From Pseudomonadota bacterium (GTDB lineage Bacteria > Pseudomonadota > Alphaproteobacteria > GCA-2731375), in contig JAQBYC010000005.1 of assembly GCA_027623205.1 (NCBI GenBank), forward strand, positions 20,209 through 84,208: a stretch of 64,000 bases of DNA. Direction: 5' to 3'. Positions 9,368 to 18,033 of this stretch are shown piece by piece; the stretch's first letter is position 1; every line of letters starts with the position of its first letter. A program made the translations under genes and the position numbers. The notes under the pieces were generated by a model. It was not told where the DNA came from. It made no database searches and saw only the letters and a program-made list of their open reading frames with translations.

Positions 9368-10654
9368 TCAGGCGGTCAGGAATTCCGTCCACCGTTTCAC
9401 CAGATAATCGTTTTCGCTCATGATGGAGTTCCACACGGCGATATTCTTGAACCGTTGTTCATAGGATCCGCCATCACGCACCGCGCCCTTCGCGACAAGC
9501 GGCGTGCCGAAGGGGTCGGGCAGTTCCTTGGCAGCCGGTTTCCCTTCGTACCAGAAGTCCCATTCATCGGCCGGCAGGCTCTTTTTGGTGTTTGCCGTGG
9601 TCGACATGTAATAGCCCTGGCGGGCGACAAAGGCGCCGGCCCAGCCATCAAGCCACCAATTGACGTATTCATAAGCCTGATCCAGTTGCTTGCCGCTGGC
9701 CTTGGCCGATATCGCCAGGGCGCCGTGCCAGCCGCGCATGCCTTCCTTGGGCGAGGCATAGATACAGGGCACGCCTTCGGCGTTCACGGCCGTCACCGCC
9801 GGCGACCACATGCTTTGCAGGACAACTTCGCCACTGACCATCAGGTTGACCGATTGGCCGAAGGTTTCCCAGAAGGCCCGGAAGTGACCTTCCTTCTTCT
9901 TCTTCGTCAGGAAGTCGACCAGGACGTCGATTTCCTTGCGGGTCATGTCGCCTTTATCGCCAAACTTGATCAGACCCAGAGCCTCGACGCCCATGGCCGC
10001 ATCCATGGCGCCAATCTGAGGCACGTTCAATAGCGCCACCCGGCCCTTGAAATCGGAACTGAACAATTCCGCCCAGCTGTCAATGGAACGCTTGGTCTCC
10101 TTCGGGTTGTAGCCCAGGGAATCGGCGTTATGCCAACCCGGCACGGCCGAAATATAGCGCGACGGCCCCTTGGTCGGTGCACCGTTTTCGTCCACCCACA
10201 ATTTGTGAAACGGCGCATCGCCCTGGCCGATCTGCGAACCAGGGGTCAGTTTGCCGGTCTTGGTCAGATTCGAAACCTTGTCCCAGTCCCTGATACGCGT
10301 GGTATCGATCGGTTGGAACACCTTGGACGGCACCATGACATCGAACATGTCAAAGTAGCATTCGGAAACTTCATACTGGTCGTTCTGGTTCAGGGTTTTG
10401 CCAAACAGAGCACCGTAGCCAAGGGCCTGGCCGCGGACAGGAAAACCCAAATCCTTGGCCGCCTTGCCCTGGATCTCGTTGATGATACTGACGCCCAGGC
10501 CAATGCTCCGAATCGGATCGGCGGCCTGAACAATATTCGGGAAGCCGGTGATACCGCCCGCCGCCGCAATGCCCGCCGCGGTTCCCATGAATTTCCGGCG
10601 GCTGATCTTCAACAGCGCGCCAGTCGATTTTTTATTACCGTTTTTTGCAGTCAT
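9368..10654 (-). CDS. ABC transporter substrate-binding protein, PotD/PotF-like, Tat-exported
   Basis: 428-residue periplasmic binding protein. The N-terminus carries a twin-arginine motif SRRKFMG about 20 residues in, then a hydrophobic Ala/Gly segment and a probable cleavage site after VQA, so export folded through Tat is expected. The body has typical features of the polyamine-type family (for example WHNADSLGYNPKET and WSPAVTAVNAEGVP). The ATG at 10654 is preferred over one 12 codons upstream because GGGAGGCAGGAA lies just before it. It heads the transport unit with the two permeases. Polyamine, sugar-acid or opine-like ligands are all possible. Confidence 0.9.
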   Translation of the reverse strand: MTAKNGNKKSTGALLKISRRKFMGTAAGIAAAGGITGFPNIVQAADPIRSIGLGVSIINEIQGKAAKDLGFPVRGQALGYGALFGKTLNQNDQYEVSECYFDMFDVMVPSKVFQPIDTTRIRDWDKVSNLTKTGKLTPGSQIGQGDAPFHKLWVDENGAPTKGPSRYISAVPGWHNADSLGYNPKETKRSIDSWAELFSSDFKGRVALLNVPQIGAMDAAMGVEALGLIKFGDKGDMTRKEIDVLVDFLTKKKKEGHFRAFWETFGQSVNLMVSGEVVLQSMWSPAVTAVNAEGVPCIYASPKEGMRGWHGALAISAKASGKQLDQAYEYVNWWLDGWAGAFVARQGYYMSTTANTKKSLPADEWDFWYEGKPAAKELPDPFGTPLVAKGAVRDGGSYEQRFKNIAVWNSIMSENDYLVKRWTEFLTA

Positions 10655-10783
10655 TTCCTGCCTCCCATTTGCCTGTTTGTCATGCGGCAATCATCGCACG
10701 ATCCTTGGCGGTAAATCCACGCCTTATCCATCCCTTGCTCCCGGCATCAATCCGCGGATCAAGCGCCTAGCGCAAAGCTGGTT

Positions 10784-10796
10784 TAATGATACATTA
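10784..10796. promoter_or_regulatory. Palindrome in the divergent region, possible operator
   Basis: TAATG-ATA-CATTA is a perfect 5-3-5 inverted repeat 52 bases before the dihydropyrimidinase start, within the region shared by the divergent binding-protein gene. Its size and symmetry suit a GntR-type or similar dimeric regulator. No regulator gene lies beside it and the site is short, so this is tentative. Confidence 0.3.
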
Positions 10797-10847
10797 GGTT
10801 CGGAAACCGCCAAACTGAAAGTAACGGAATTATTCGGGGAGAAGGCT

Positions 10848-12317
10848 GTGACGGTCCTCATCAAAAACGGCCGCATCGTGACGGCAGCCGACGACTATAA
10901 CGCCGACATATTCATCGGCGGGGAAACGGTGTCCCTGATCGGCCGTAATCTGGAAATCGATGCGGACCATGTCATCGATGCCACCGGTAAACTGGTGATC
11001 CCGGGCGGCGTTGATCCGCACACTCATCTGGAAATGCCGTTCGGCGGCACCACCACCTCTGATACCTTCGAAACCGGCACCCGGGCCGCGGCCTTTGGCG
11101 GCACCACGACCATCGTTGATTTCGCCATTCAGACCAAGGGCACCTCGACCCTGGAAGCCCTGGATAGCTGGCATGGCAAGGCGGCGGGACGCACCGCCAT
11201 CGACTATGGCTTTCACATGGTTATTACCGACATGCCCGAGGAACGGTTGCCGGAAATGCGCCGCCTCTCCGACGAAGGCGTCACCTCGTACAAGTTGTTC
11301 ATGGCCTATCCCGGCGTCCTGCTGTCCGATGACGGCACCATATTCCGCGCCATGCGCAAGGCGGGCGAGGACGGCACCCTGGTCTGCATGCACGCCGAAA
11401 ATGGCATCGTCATTGACGAATTGGTCAAAATTGCGCTTTCAGAGGGCCATATAGAACCGAAATATCACGCCCTGACCCGCCCAACCCGCCTGGAAGCCGA
11501 AGGCGCGCACCGCGCCCTGGCCATTGCCGAGGTTGCCCGGGCGCCGGTCTATCTGGTGCATCTGAGTTGTTTTGACGCCCTGGAACAATTGCGCATGGCC
11601 CAGGCGCGCGGCGTCATGGCCCATGCCGAAACCTGCCCGCAATATTTACTGCTGGACGTGGATTGCTATGACGAGCCGGGCTTCGATGGCGCCAAATACG
11701 TGCTGACGCCGCCCCTGCGGGAAAAATGGAACCAGGCCGAGTTATGGGGCGGGCTGCGCACTTCCGCGCTGGATGTGATCTCCACCGATCATTGCCCCTT
11801 CTGCATGCGTGACCAGAAGGCGCTTGGCCGCGATGATTTCAGCCAGATCCCCAACGGCGGCCCCGGCGTGGAAAACCGCATGAGTCTGATCTATCACCGG
11901 GGCGTCAATCACGGCAATATCTCGCTCAACCGCTTCGTCGAACTGACCTCCACCTCGCCGGCCAAAATCTTTGGCCTGTTTCCCAAGAAGGGCACCATCG
12001 CCGTGGGCAGCGATGCCGATATCGTCGTCTTCGATCCAGACCGCGAAGAGACGATTTCCCTGCACAATCCCCACACCCACCACATGAACATCGACTACAA
12101 CGCCTATGAAGGCACCAAGGTGCGCGGCTTTACCGAGACCGTGCTGTCGCGGGGCCGGGTGATCATCGACAAGGGCAATTATCTGGGCCGGCCCGGCGAC
12201 GGCGCCTTCGTCAAACGCGGCCCCTACGGCGGCCTGCACGCCTCCAGCCGCGCCGCGGCCACCTCCATCGCGCTCAGCACCTCGGGCCGCCTTGGCGCGC
12301 CGGGGGCGCATCGGTAG
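10848..12317 (+). CDS. hydA: Dihydropyrimidinase/hydantoinase
   Basis: 489-residue cyclic amidohydrolase opening dihydrouracil or hydantoin rings. All binuclear-metal signatures are present: the H58-T-H60 pair in GGVDPHTHLEM, the carboxylated lysine K149 in TSYKLFMAY, H182 in MHAENG, a histidine in YLVHLSC, and the aspartate in STDHCPF. GTG at 10848 is chosen as the start because GGGGAGAAGG lies 3-4 bases upstream and the family begins directly with VLIKNGRIV; the open frame extends further upstream without homology. Its 3' end faces the glutamine-amidotransferase gene. Adjacent transport genes and the amidase at 15.4 kb suggest use of cyclic ureides or pyrimidines as nitrogen source. Confidence 0.9.
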   Translation: MTVLIKNGRIVTAADDYNADIFIGGETVSLIGRNLEIDADHVIDATGKLVIPGGVDPHTHLEMPFGGTTTSDTFETGTRAAAFGGTTTIVDFAIQTKGTSTLEALDSWHGKAAGRTAIDYGFHMVITDMPEERLPEMRRLSDEGVTSYKLFMAYPGVLLSDDGTIFRAMRKAGEDGTLVCMHAENGIVIDELVKIALSEGHIEPKYHALTRPTRLEAEGAHRALAIAEVARAPVYLVHLSCFDALEQLRMAQARGVMAHAETCPQYLLLDVDCYDEPGFDGAKYVLTPPLREKWNQAELWGGLRTSALDVISTDHCPFCMRDQKALGRDDFSQIPNGGPGVENRMSLIYHRGVNHGNISLNRFVELTSTSPAKIFGLFPKKGTIAVGSDADIVVFDPDREETISLHNPHTHHMNIDYNAYEGTKVRGFTETVLSRGRVIIDKGNYLGRPGDGAFVKRGPYGGLHASSRAAATSIALSTSGRLGAPGAHR

Positions 12318-12326
12318 GCAGCCGCC

Positions 12327-13028
12327 TCAACGGCCCAGAAAATCCAGGATCCAAGCGGCGGCGGCGGCTTCATCGGTGGGCGCTTGCAGACTCTCCAGGG
12401 CGGTCTCCACGACCTCGCCGCCCATTTGATCACGGCGCATCCGGTATAGCTCGGCGGCAAAGTCCCTGGTCATTTCGGGATGGTTCTGGATGCTCAGAAC
12501 GTTGGGGCCCACCGTCATGACGCCAATGGGGCAGAAGGCGCTGCCCGCCAGCACCTCGGCGCCCGGGGGCGGTGTTGTGACCTGGTCCTGATGCGAGGCC
12601 AGCAGGGCGAGGCTTGCCAGCGGCGGGCGCATCCAATCCGCCCGGCCCACGACGTCATGCCGATGCACCCCGGCGCCCCACCCAGGGGCCTTGACCACCG
12701 TGCCGCCAAAGGCCTGGGCCACCAGCTGATGGCCAAAACAGATGCCGACCACGGGTTGCGTTTCCGCCGCCGCCCGGGTGAAGGCCTCCAATTGGGCGAT
12801 CCAATCGTCGCCGTCATAGACGCTGGCCGCGCTGCCGGTGATCAACCAGCCGTCGCAGGCATCGCCCGCCTGGGGAAATTCGCCCAGATAGCAACGGTAG
12901 GGGCGCAGTATCGGCCCGGCGCCAGCAGGCGCCAGAAATCGTTGGAACGCTTCCGTGAAAGTGCCGAAGTGAGCCGAAAATTCCGCTGCGACCGCGCCCG
13001 CCTCAAGAATACCAATGGTCAACGTCAT
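12327..13028 (-). CDS. Class I glutamine amidotransferase domain protein
   Basis: 233-residue stand-alone GATase of the GMP-synthase-like kind. The nucleophile C97 lies in VVGICFGHQLVAQAFGG, and H183 and E185 in IQNHPEM complete the triad. An oxyanion segment LITGSAAS is at about residue 63. Such proteins either serve an unseen synthase or hydrolyse gamma-glutamyl compounds, as PuuD-like enzymes do. The start is only 2 bases after the stop codon of the upstream enoyl-CoA-hydratase-like gene, so it is the last gene of a minus-strand operon. A DUF or peptidase C26-like role in polyamine or amide degradation is possible but unproven. Confidence 0.8.
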   Translation of the reverse strand: MTLTIGILEAGAVAAEFSAHFGTFTEAFQRFLAPAGAGPILRPYRCYLGEFPQAGDACDGWLITGSAASVYDGDDWIAQLEAFTRAAAETQPVVGICFGHQLVAQAFGGTVVKAPGWGAGVHRHDVVGRADWMRPPLASLALLASHQDQVTTPPPGAEVLAGSAFCPIGVMTVGPNVLSIQNHPEMTRDFAAELYRMRRDQMGGEVVETALESLQAPTDEAAAAAWILDFLGR

Positions 13029-13030
13029 GC

Positions 13031-13948
13031 TTAGGAATCGACCAAATTGCCCTGGTCGTCGCGGGTCTCCGGACCGCGCACGCGGGCCCGGCCATCGCCG
13101 AAGTTCTGGTCCCGGCCCGCCAGGGCAGCCTTGAGGCCCTGGTCCTTCGCCACCTGGCGGAAGGAACGCGTTCCCGGTGCCAGGTGGGCGCGGGCGTCGT
13201 TTTCCGCCGCCAGCCGCTGCAGGGTCCGCGCCCCCATCAACTCCAGCCCAAGGTTGACGATGCGTTTATTGGCGGCCAGCAGATCGGGATCGATTTGCGC
13301 CATGCGCCCGGCCAGGCCTTCAACCTCCGCCTCCAACAGATCGGCGGGCACCGATTTCATCACCAGGCCGATTTCCACCGCTTCCGCGCCGGTGATGGTA
13401 TCGCCGGTCAGCACCAGGCGCTTGGCCCACTGCGGTCCGCAATGATAGACCCACATCTGGTTCGGTAACGAGCCCAGATCACGGGCCGGGGGAAAGCCGA
13501 TTACCGCGTCATCCGCCGCGATCACCATGTCGCACAGCAAGGCGATATCCGTGCCGCCGGCCAGACAATGGCCATGCACCTGGGCAATGGTGGGTTTGTG
13601 CATATCGAACAGCGCCATGCGCAGGCGCTGGCTGTATTCCAGGCGCCAGATGTCATCATCAATGGTCGGATCGGCATAGATGCCGCCGTCCCGATAGTTT
13701 CGTCCCGGCCGCCCCCCCGCGGGTGGATTGTTCAGCCCCGGTGTCAGATCGTAACCGGCGCTGAACGATGGCCCCGCGCCACGGATGATGATGCTATGCA
13801 CCGCCTTGTCGTTGTCGGCTTCCCACAGGGCGGCGTTCAATTCCTCCAACAGCGGCACCGAAAGCGCATTGCGCTTGGCGGGTCTGTTCAGGGTAATGCG
13901 GGCGCGGCCGTCCACCGCCTGGTAAATGATATGCTCGAAATCATCCAT
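13031..13948 (-). CDS. Enoyl-CoA hydratase/isomerase-family protein with altered active site
   Basis: 305-residue crotonase-fold protein. The N-terminal ITLNRPAKRNALSVPLLEEL and oxyanion segment GPSFSAGYDL are clear, and VHGHCLAGGTDIALLCDMVIA gives the second oxyanion glycines. The two glutamates used by classic hydratases look replaced: the first by Asp in GGTD and the second within GFPPARDLG. Residues about 65-105 form an insertion rich in Gly, Pro and Asp, and the C-terminus has a 50-residue Arg/Asp/Gly-rich tail. It may therefore be an isomerase, a C-C lyase or non-hydratase member rather than a beta-oxidation enzyme. It is 2 bases upstream of the amidotransferase gene. Confidence 0.8.
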   Translation of the reverse strand: MDDFEHIIYQAVDGRARITLNRPAKRNALSVPLLEELNAALWEADNDKAVHSIIIRGAGPSFSAGYDLTPGLNNPPAGGRPGRNYRDGGIYADPTIDDDIWRLEYSQRLRMALFDMHKPTIAQVHGHCLAGGTDIALLCDMVIAADDAVIGFPPARDLGSLPNQMWVYHCGPQWAKRLVLTGDTITGAEAVEIGLVMKSVPADLLEAEVEGLAGRMAQIDPDLLAANKRIVNLGLELMGARTLQRLAAENDARAHLAPGTRSFRQVAKDQGLKAALAGRDQNFGDGRARVRGPETRDDQGNLVDS

Positions 13949-13978
13949 GGCGAAAACCCATACCAGGGTTGGCCCGTA

Positions 13979-14452
13979 TCAAGCCCGGCCCCGACGACCG
14001 ACGGGACGCATGACCTTCAACAGCCAGAAAATGACGCAAAAGACGCCGGTCAAAATGATCAGCGCAAGCACCGCGGCCAGGCGTTTGCCAAAGGCTTCAT
14101 CCAGGCTGTAGCCGGGCGCCAGCAAATAGACGCACAGGATCTGCACCGCCTGCAGCGCGGCCCCGGCGCTAAACAAAATGGCGATAAAGGTCGAACCGCG
14201 CAGCGAGGTCAGCACCATGGCCTCGACGCTGCGCTGCTGCACGATATGGGTCTGATAGGCGCGCCAGTGATAGCCGCAGAAGCCAACAATACCGACGATC
14301 ACCACGGCCCAGAGAATGGCGTTTTCATAGCTCAAGCCGTTCAGGACCAGATTGAACAGATCCTCGAACGGTTGATAGAAATACAAAAATATCAAAACGA
14401 CGATGTAGACTATGAAACCAACAAGGGTCCAGAACCATTGCCAACCACTCAT
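13979..14452 (-). CDS. Small integral membrane protein, function unknown
   Basis: 157 residues with four hydrophobic helices near 8-28, 44-62, 84-110 and 125-148, and short charged connections. The C-terminus is basic (RPVGRRGRA). No catalytic motif or known family signature was recognised. It sits between the enoyl-CoA-hydratase-like gene (31 bases) and the DehI-family gene (91 bases) on the same strand. Good hydrophobic periodicity and continuous reading support a real gene. Confidence 0.65.
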   Translation of the reverse strand: MSGWQWFWTLVGFIVYIVVLIFLYFYQPFEDLFNLVLNGLSYENAILWAVVIVGIVGFCGYHWRAYQTHIVQQRSVEAMVLTSLRGSTFIAILFSAGAALQAVQILCVYLLAPGYSLDEAFGKRLAAVLALIILTGVFCVIFWLLKVMRPVGRRGRA

Positions 14453-14543
14453 ATGCCGTCCCCTTCAACCCTTGTTCCGCGGGGCATGTTAACTCTCTCA
14501 ATGTTATTGCGATAGACCCAGGTTTTACAAAACACCGGGAAAT

Positions 14544-15377
14544 CTAGTTATTTTCCGGCAAGGCGGCGGCGATCAGGCGGCCGAAAATGACCATCTCGGG
14601 GCTGGTCCGGCGGTACATATCGAGCGCGGCGAGCACGGCGGGGATTTCATCCAGGGCTGGCGCCCCTTGCTCTGATATGGGCGGCAGCGTGGGGAACTGC
14701 GCCGCCACCGCCGCGTCGATGCCGGCCAGCAAGGCTTTTCGCGCCGTATCCGTTTCAACTGCCCTGCCCAAGGGCGCCAGCCACCCGCCCAGGTGCGCGA
14801 TATAGGCCGGCCAATGGGCGAGCATCAGGTAGAGCCCCGGCACGAAGGGCTGGCCATCGACCGCCGTACCAAGCCGTAGCAGGACCGCCTGGGTATCCTT
14901 GTCCAACGCCGCGATATCGGCCAGGGCGGGCGGCGCCGGCAAGGCCCCAGGCGGTTGCCAGGTCGCGGCGGGCGAGCCGGGCGTGGTGCCGCCGGCAGGC
15001 CGTTCACCCTTTAACAGACGCCGCAGCAGGCCGGAAAACATCAGATTGACCGGCGCCACCCGGACAAATCCGGCACATACATCCGCGATGATCCGCTGGT
15101 CGGCGGCGTCGACACCAAACTGCCGCAGGAACCCGGCCGGCAGGGGCGATAGGGTTGGCAGTTCCAGGCCGCCGGCCACCCGCCAAGCGGCGGTTTGCGC
15201 CTGCCCGGACCGGAACGCAGGCCCCAGGGCCGACCAGACCCATTCCAGCCGGCCCGGCCGGGTCGCCAGATGGCGTTGCAAGGAGGACACGTAGGGCACG
15301 GCCCAGAGCCTGCGGATCTCGCCATATATTTCGGCGATGCGGCCCTCGGCCGCCGCTTCGGGTAGTTCAGCCAGCAT
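14544..15377 (-). CDS. DehI-family (2-haloacid dehalogenase-like) protein, catalytic Asp apparently missing
   Basis: About 277 residues. The family is built from two similar halves; here the first half shows EIYGEIRRLWAVPYVSSLQ and LATRPGRLEWVW, and the second LYLMLAHWPAYIAHLGGW and PLGRAVETDTA, aligning well with DehI of Pseudomonas. In DehI the catalytic Asp189 precedes the motif FQALANWP; here the aligned residue is Leu in LYLMLAHWP. The protein may thus bind a related acid without hydrolytic dehalogenation. ATG at 15377 gives an 11-base overlap with the amidase gene; a longer frame reaches 15446 but has no family support. Operon partner of the amidase and the membrane proteins. Confidence 0.7.
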   Translation of the reverse strand: MLAELPEAAAEGRIAEIYGEIRRLWAVPYVSSLQRHLATRPGRLEWVWSALGPAFRSGQAQTAAWRVAGGLELPTLSPLPAGFLRQFGVDAADQRIIADVCAGFVRVAPVNLMFSGLLRRLLKGERPAGGTTPGSPAATWQPPGALPAPPALADIAALDKDTQAVLLRLGTAVDGQPFVPGLYLMLAHWPAYIAHLGGWLAPLGRAVETDTARKALLAGIDAAVAAQFPTLPPISEQGAPALDEIPAVLAALDMYRRTSPEMVIFGRLIAAALPENN

Positions 15378-16809
15378 CTGGATGGGGAGTCTTGATTGCC
15401 AAGGGCGGCCGGCGCTGATGCCATTCCGTGGCCTGCTCGTAAGCATCCGCCACCTGCAACAGCAATGGCTCCTCGAACCAGGGGCCTAGAAGTTGTAGGC
15501 CGATGGGCAAGCCATCCTGGGTGAAACCACAGGGAATGGAGATCGCCGGCTGCCCGGTGAAACAGGCCAGCCGGGTCAGCTGCCCAAGAACTTTCCAGCC
15601 GATAACCGATTGATCGCCCACCATTATCTCGCCGGTATCAATGGGGACCGACGGTATCACCGCCGTCGGCATGGCCAGAATGGGTGTCCGTTCCAGAACG
15701 CCGGCCATTTCCCGGCGCACCCGGGCCTGGGTTTGCCGGGCCAGGATGTAATCCGAGGCGGATAGACCCTCGCCCAGGCGAAGTCGCTGGTTCACGTCCG
15801 GCGACAGATCATCCGCGTTGTTCTGCAAATGCGCGCCATGCACCGTGTGAGCCTCGCCCATGGCCATGACGTTCCAGCCCTGCCGCGCCTCGCGGTTAAA
15901 GGGCAGGACGACCTCCTCGATCACGGCGCCCAACGCGTCAAGAACCACCAGGGCAGCCTGCACCGCCGCCTCGACATCAGGATGCAGGCGGTCAAAATAG
16001 AAATCCCGTGGCACACCGATACGCAGACCGTCCAGGGGCCGGCCCAACAGGGCGGTGTATTCAGCGACCTTGGCACCTGCCGTGCTGGGATCCGCCTCGT
16101 CCGCGCCGGCGATGGCATCCAGCACCAGGGCCGCGTCACGCACCGTGCGGGCCAGGGGGCCGCCATGATCCATGCTTTCGCACAGCGGATAGATGCCCGC
16201 GCGGGAGGCCAGACCATAGGTTTGTTTCAGGCCGACAACGCCGCACAGGGCGGCCGGAATACGGATCGAGCCGCCCGTGTCGCTGCCCAGGGTGGCCATG
16301 GCCAGATGGGCGGCGGTGGCGCAGCCCGAGCCGGAGGAAGAACCGCCACAGACCCGGTCCGTGTTCCACGGATTCCGCGCCGTGCCGACGATGGGATTGA
16401 TCCCGGTGGGGCCAAAGGCGAATTCGTGCAAATTCAGCAAACCCACCATGATGGCGCCCGCCTCGCGCAGACGGCCAACAGAGGTCGCATCGCTGTTGGC
16501 CACGCCTTCGGCAAGGATCCGTGAACCACAGGTGCGTTCCATCCCCGCGACCTGAAACAGGTCCTTCACCGCCATGGGTATGCCATGCAGGGGACCACGG
16601 TAACGGCCCGCCGCGATCTCCGCCTCGGCCGCCTTGGCCGCCGCCAGGGCGGCATCGGGGTAAAGCGAGATATAGGCGTTCAAGTCGGGGTTCAACGCCT
16701 CGATCCGCGCCAGCTGGCTTTGCATGACTTCGACGGGGGAGACTTCCCCGCCCGCGATCAGCGGCGCCAGGGCCGCGATATCCATCAAGGCCAGGTTGTC
16801 ACGACTCAT
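15367..16809 (-). CDS. Amidase-signature family hydrolase
   Basis: 480 residues, the usual size. The Ser-cisSer-Lys triad is visible: K82 in MAVKDLFQVAG, the cis-Ser (about S157) in CGGSSSGSG and nucleophile S181 in SDTGGSIRIPAALCG, followed by GLKQTYG. It hydrolyses an amide or ureide to acid and ammonia; it is not a GatA, since gatB and gatC are absent and the C-terminus differs. The start codon overlaps the stop codon of the upstream membrane-protein gene in an ATGA. Together with the dihydropyrimidinase and amidotransferase it points to use of amide nitrogen. Confidence 0.88.
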   Translation of the reverse strand: MSRDNLALMDIAALAPLIAGGEVSPVEVMQSQLARIEALNPDLNAYISLYPDAALAAAKAAEAEIAAGRYRGPLHGIPMAVKDLFQVAGMERTCGSRILAEGVANSDATSVGRLREAGAIMVGLLNLHEFAFGPTGINPIVGTARNPWNTDRVCGGSSSGSGCATAAHLAMATLGSDTGGSIRIPAALCGVVGLKQTYGLASRAGIYPLCESMDHGGPLARTVRDAALVLDAIAGADEADPSTAGAKVAEYTALLGRPLDGLRIGVPRDFYFDRLHPDVEAAVQAALVVLDALGAVIEEVVLPFNREARQGWNVMAMGEAHTVHGAHLQNNADDLSPDVNQRLRLGEGLSASDYILARQTQARVRREMAGVLERTPILAMPTAVIPSVPIDTGEIMVGDQSVIGWKVLGQLTRLACFTGQPAISIPCGFTQDGLPIGLQLLGPWFEEPLLLQVADAYEQATEWHQRRPPLAIKTPHPDAG

Positions 16810-17903
16810 GACGCGACCTCCGGCACCGCGATGATCAACAATATACCATAGACGGCGACATAGATGGCATCCTTGACCGCGCCCAGGCCCTGTTTGCTCT
16901 CGTTACCCTCATCACGACCCTGGATCAACAGCACAATAATCTCCAGCACGAAGGCGATGATCCCTAGAAACAGGAACGGCCAAATTGTGCTCCACCACGA
17001 CAAATCCACCGGCACCGCGACGCCCTGCACCGTACGCCAGATCAGCAACAATAGGGGCAGCGCAATCAGGTAGGCATGGGCAACCAGGAAACGAAAGCGC
17101 GTGCGTGTACGGTCCAGCAGCCAGAAAATCAGGAAAAACAGCGCCACGTAGAGAACATCCCAGAACACGGCGGCATATTTTTCACCTCCCCCCTGGTGCT
17201 GCAAATTAAGAAAGCCCAGGATCAACAGGAAGGTCATGGCATCGCACAGCAGCCATTCACGCAGATTTTCCGCGCCGCCCTTGACGTTCCAGCCCCGCGC
17301 CGCCTTGTCGAACAACAGAACCAGGGCGACCGCCAGACTGGCCGGATAGATCAGGCGCAAAACGACCAGATATTGTTCCGCCCGCGGCAAATAGACCCAG
17401 TTCAACAGCAAAAAGGCAACCAGCAGCGCCAATAGGCCCAGCATGCGCAATCCCGCCGAGGTCGGCTGGACAATGCCTTCGGAACCTTCAGATGCCGGCG
17501 CCGGCATGCCGGCCGATGCCGGCGATGCACCTGCTGCGCGCCCCTGCGCGATAGAATTATGACGGGAAGACTGAGCGATCAGGTAGACCAAAAAGCCGAT
17601 CAGGCCCAGGCCGCCGACCACCAGCATGATGACGAAGAAAGCCATGGCCCGGCTGTCTGCCCGCCAATCCACAGCCTGACCCATTAGACCCTGGGTGGAA
17701 AACTGCCAGACCCCAAGGATTACCACCACCAGCAGCAGCAGCGCAGCCAATAGATACGGATACCAACGGTTTGGCGCGCCTTCGGAAACAGCGCCCTTGG
17801 ATCGGGACAGCGCGCGGCCAACCAGAAATACCAGGAAGGCCAGCACCCCGACCACGGCAATGGCGGCCATCACCTGTAAAAACACAACCGAACGACTATC
17901 CAC
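16806..17903 (-). CDS. Polytopic membrane protein, function unknown
   Basis: 365 residues with about nine hydrophobic helices. An Ala/Ser/Gly/Pro-rich hydrophilic linker at roughly 115-145 separates an N-terminal three-helix part from a C-terminal six-helix part; a WNVKGGAENLREWLLCDAMTFLL stretch lies mid-protein. No transport or enzyme motif was recognised. It overlaps the amidase start by 4 bases (ATGA) and is probably the first gene of the operon running to 12.3 kb. It might be a permease-like partner of the amidase, but nothing in the sequence proves this. Confidence 0.65.
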   Translation of the reverse strand: MDSRSVVFLQVMAAIAVVGVLAFLVFLVGRALSRSKGAVSEGAPNRWYPYLLAALLLLVVVILGVWQFSTQGLMGQAVDWRADSRAMAFFVIMLVVGGLGLIGFLVYLIAQSSRHNSIAQGRAAGASPASAGMPAPASEGSEGIVQPTSAGLRMLGLLALLVAFLLLNWVYLPRAEQYLVVLRLIYPASLAVALVLLFDKAARGWNVKGGAENLREWLLCDAMTFLLILGFLNLQHQGGGEKYAAVFWDVLYVALFFLIFWLLDRTRTRFRFLVAHAYLIALPLLLLIWRTVQGVAVPVDLSWWSTIWPFLFLGIIAFVLEIIVLLIQGRDEGNESKQGLGAVKDAIYVAVYGILLIIAVPEVAS

Positions 17904-18033
17904 GAAACACCCCGTGCCCCCTATTTCACGCTACCGCAAAGACTTCTGATTATGCCGATGCATCTAGTCCGCGCATCGTCTCCAGATAATCCAATACATC
18001 TTCCACACTGACAACCAAGCCCGATCCTAAATT

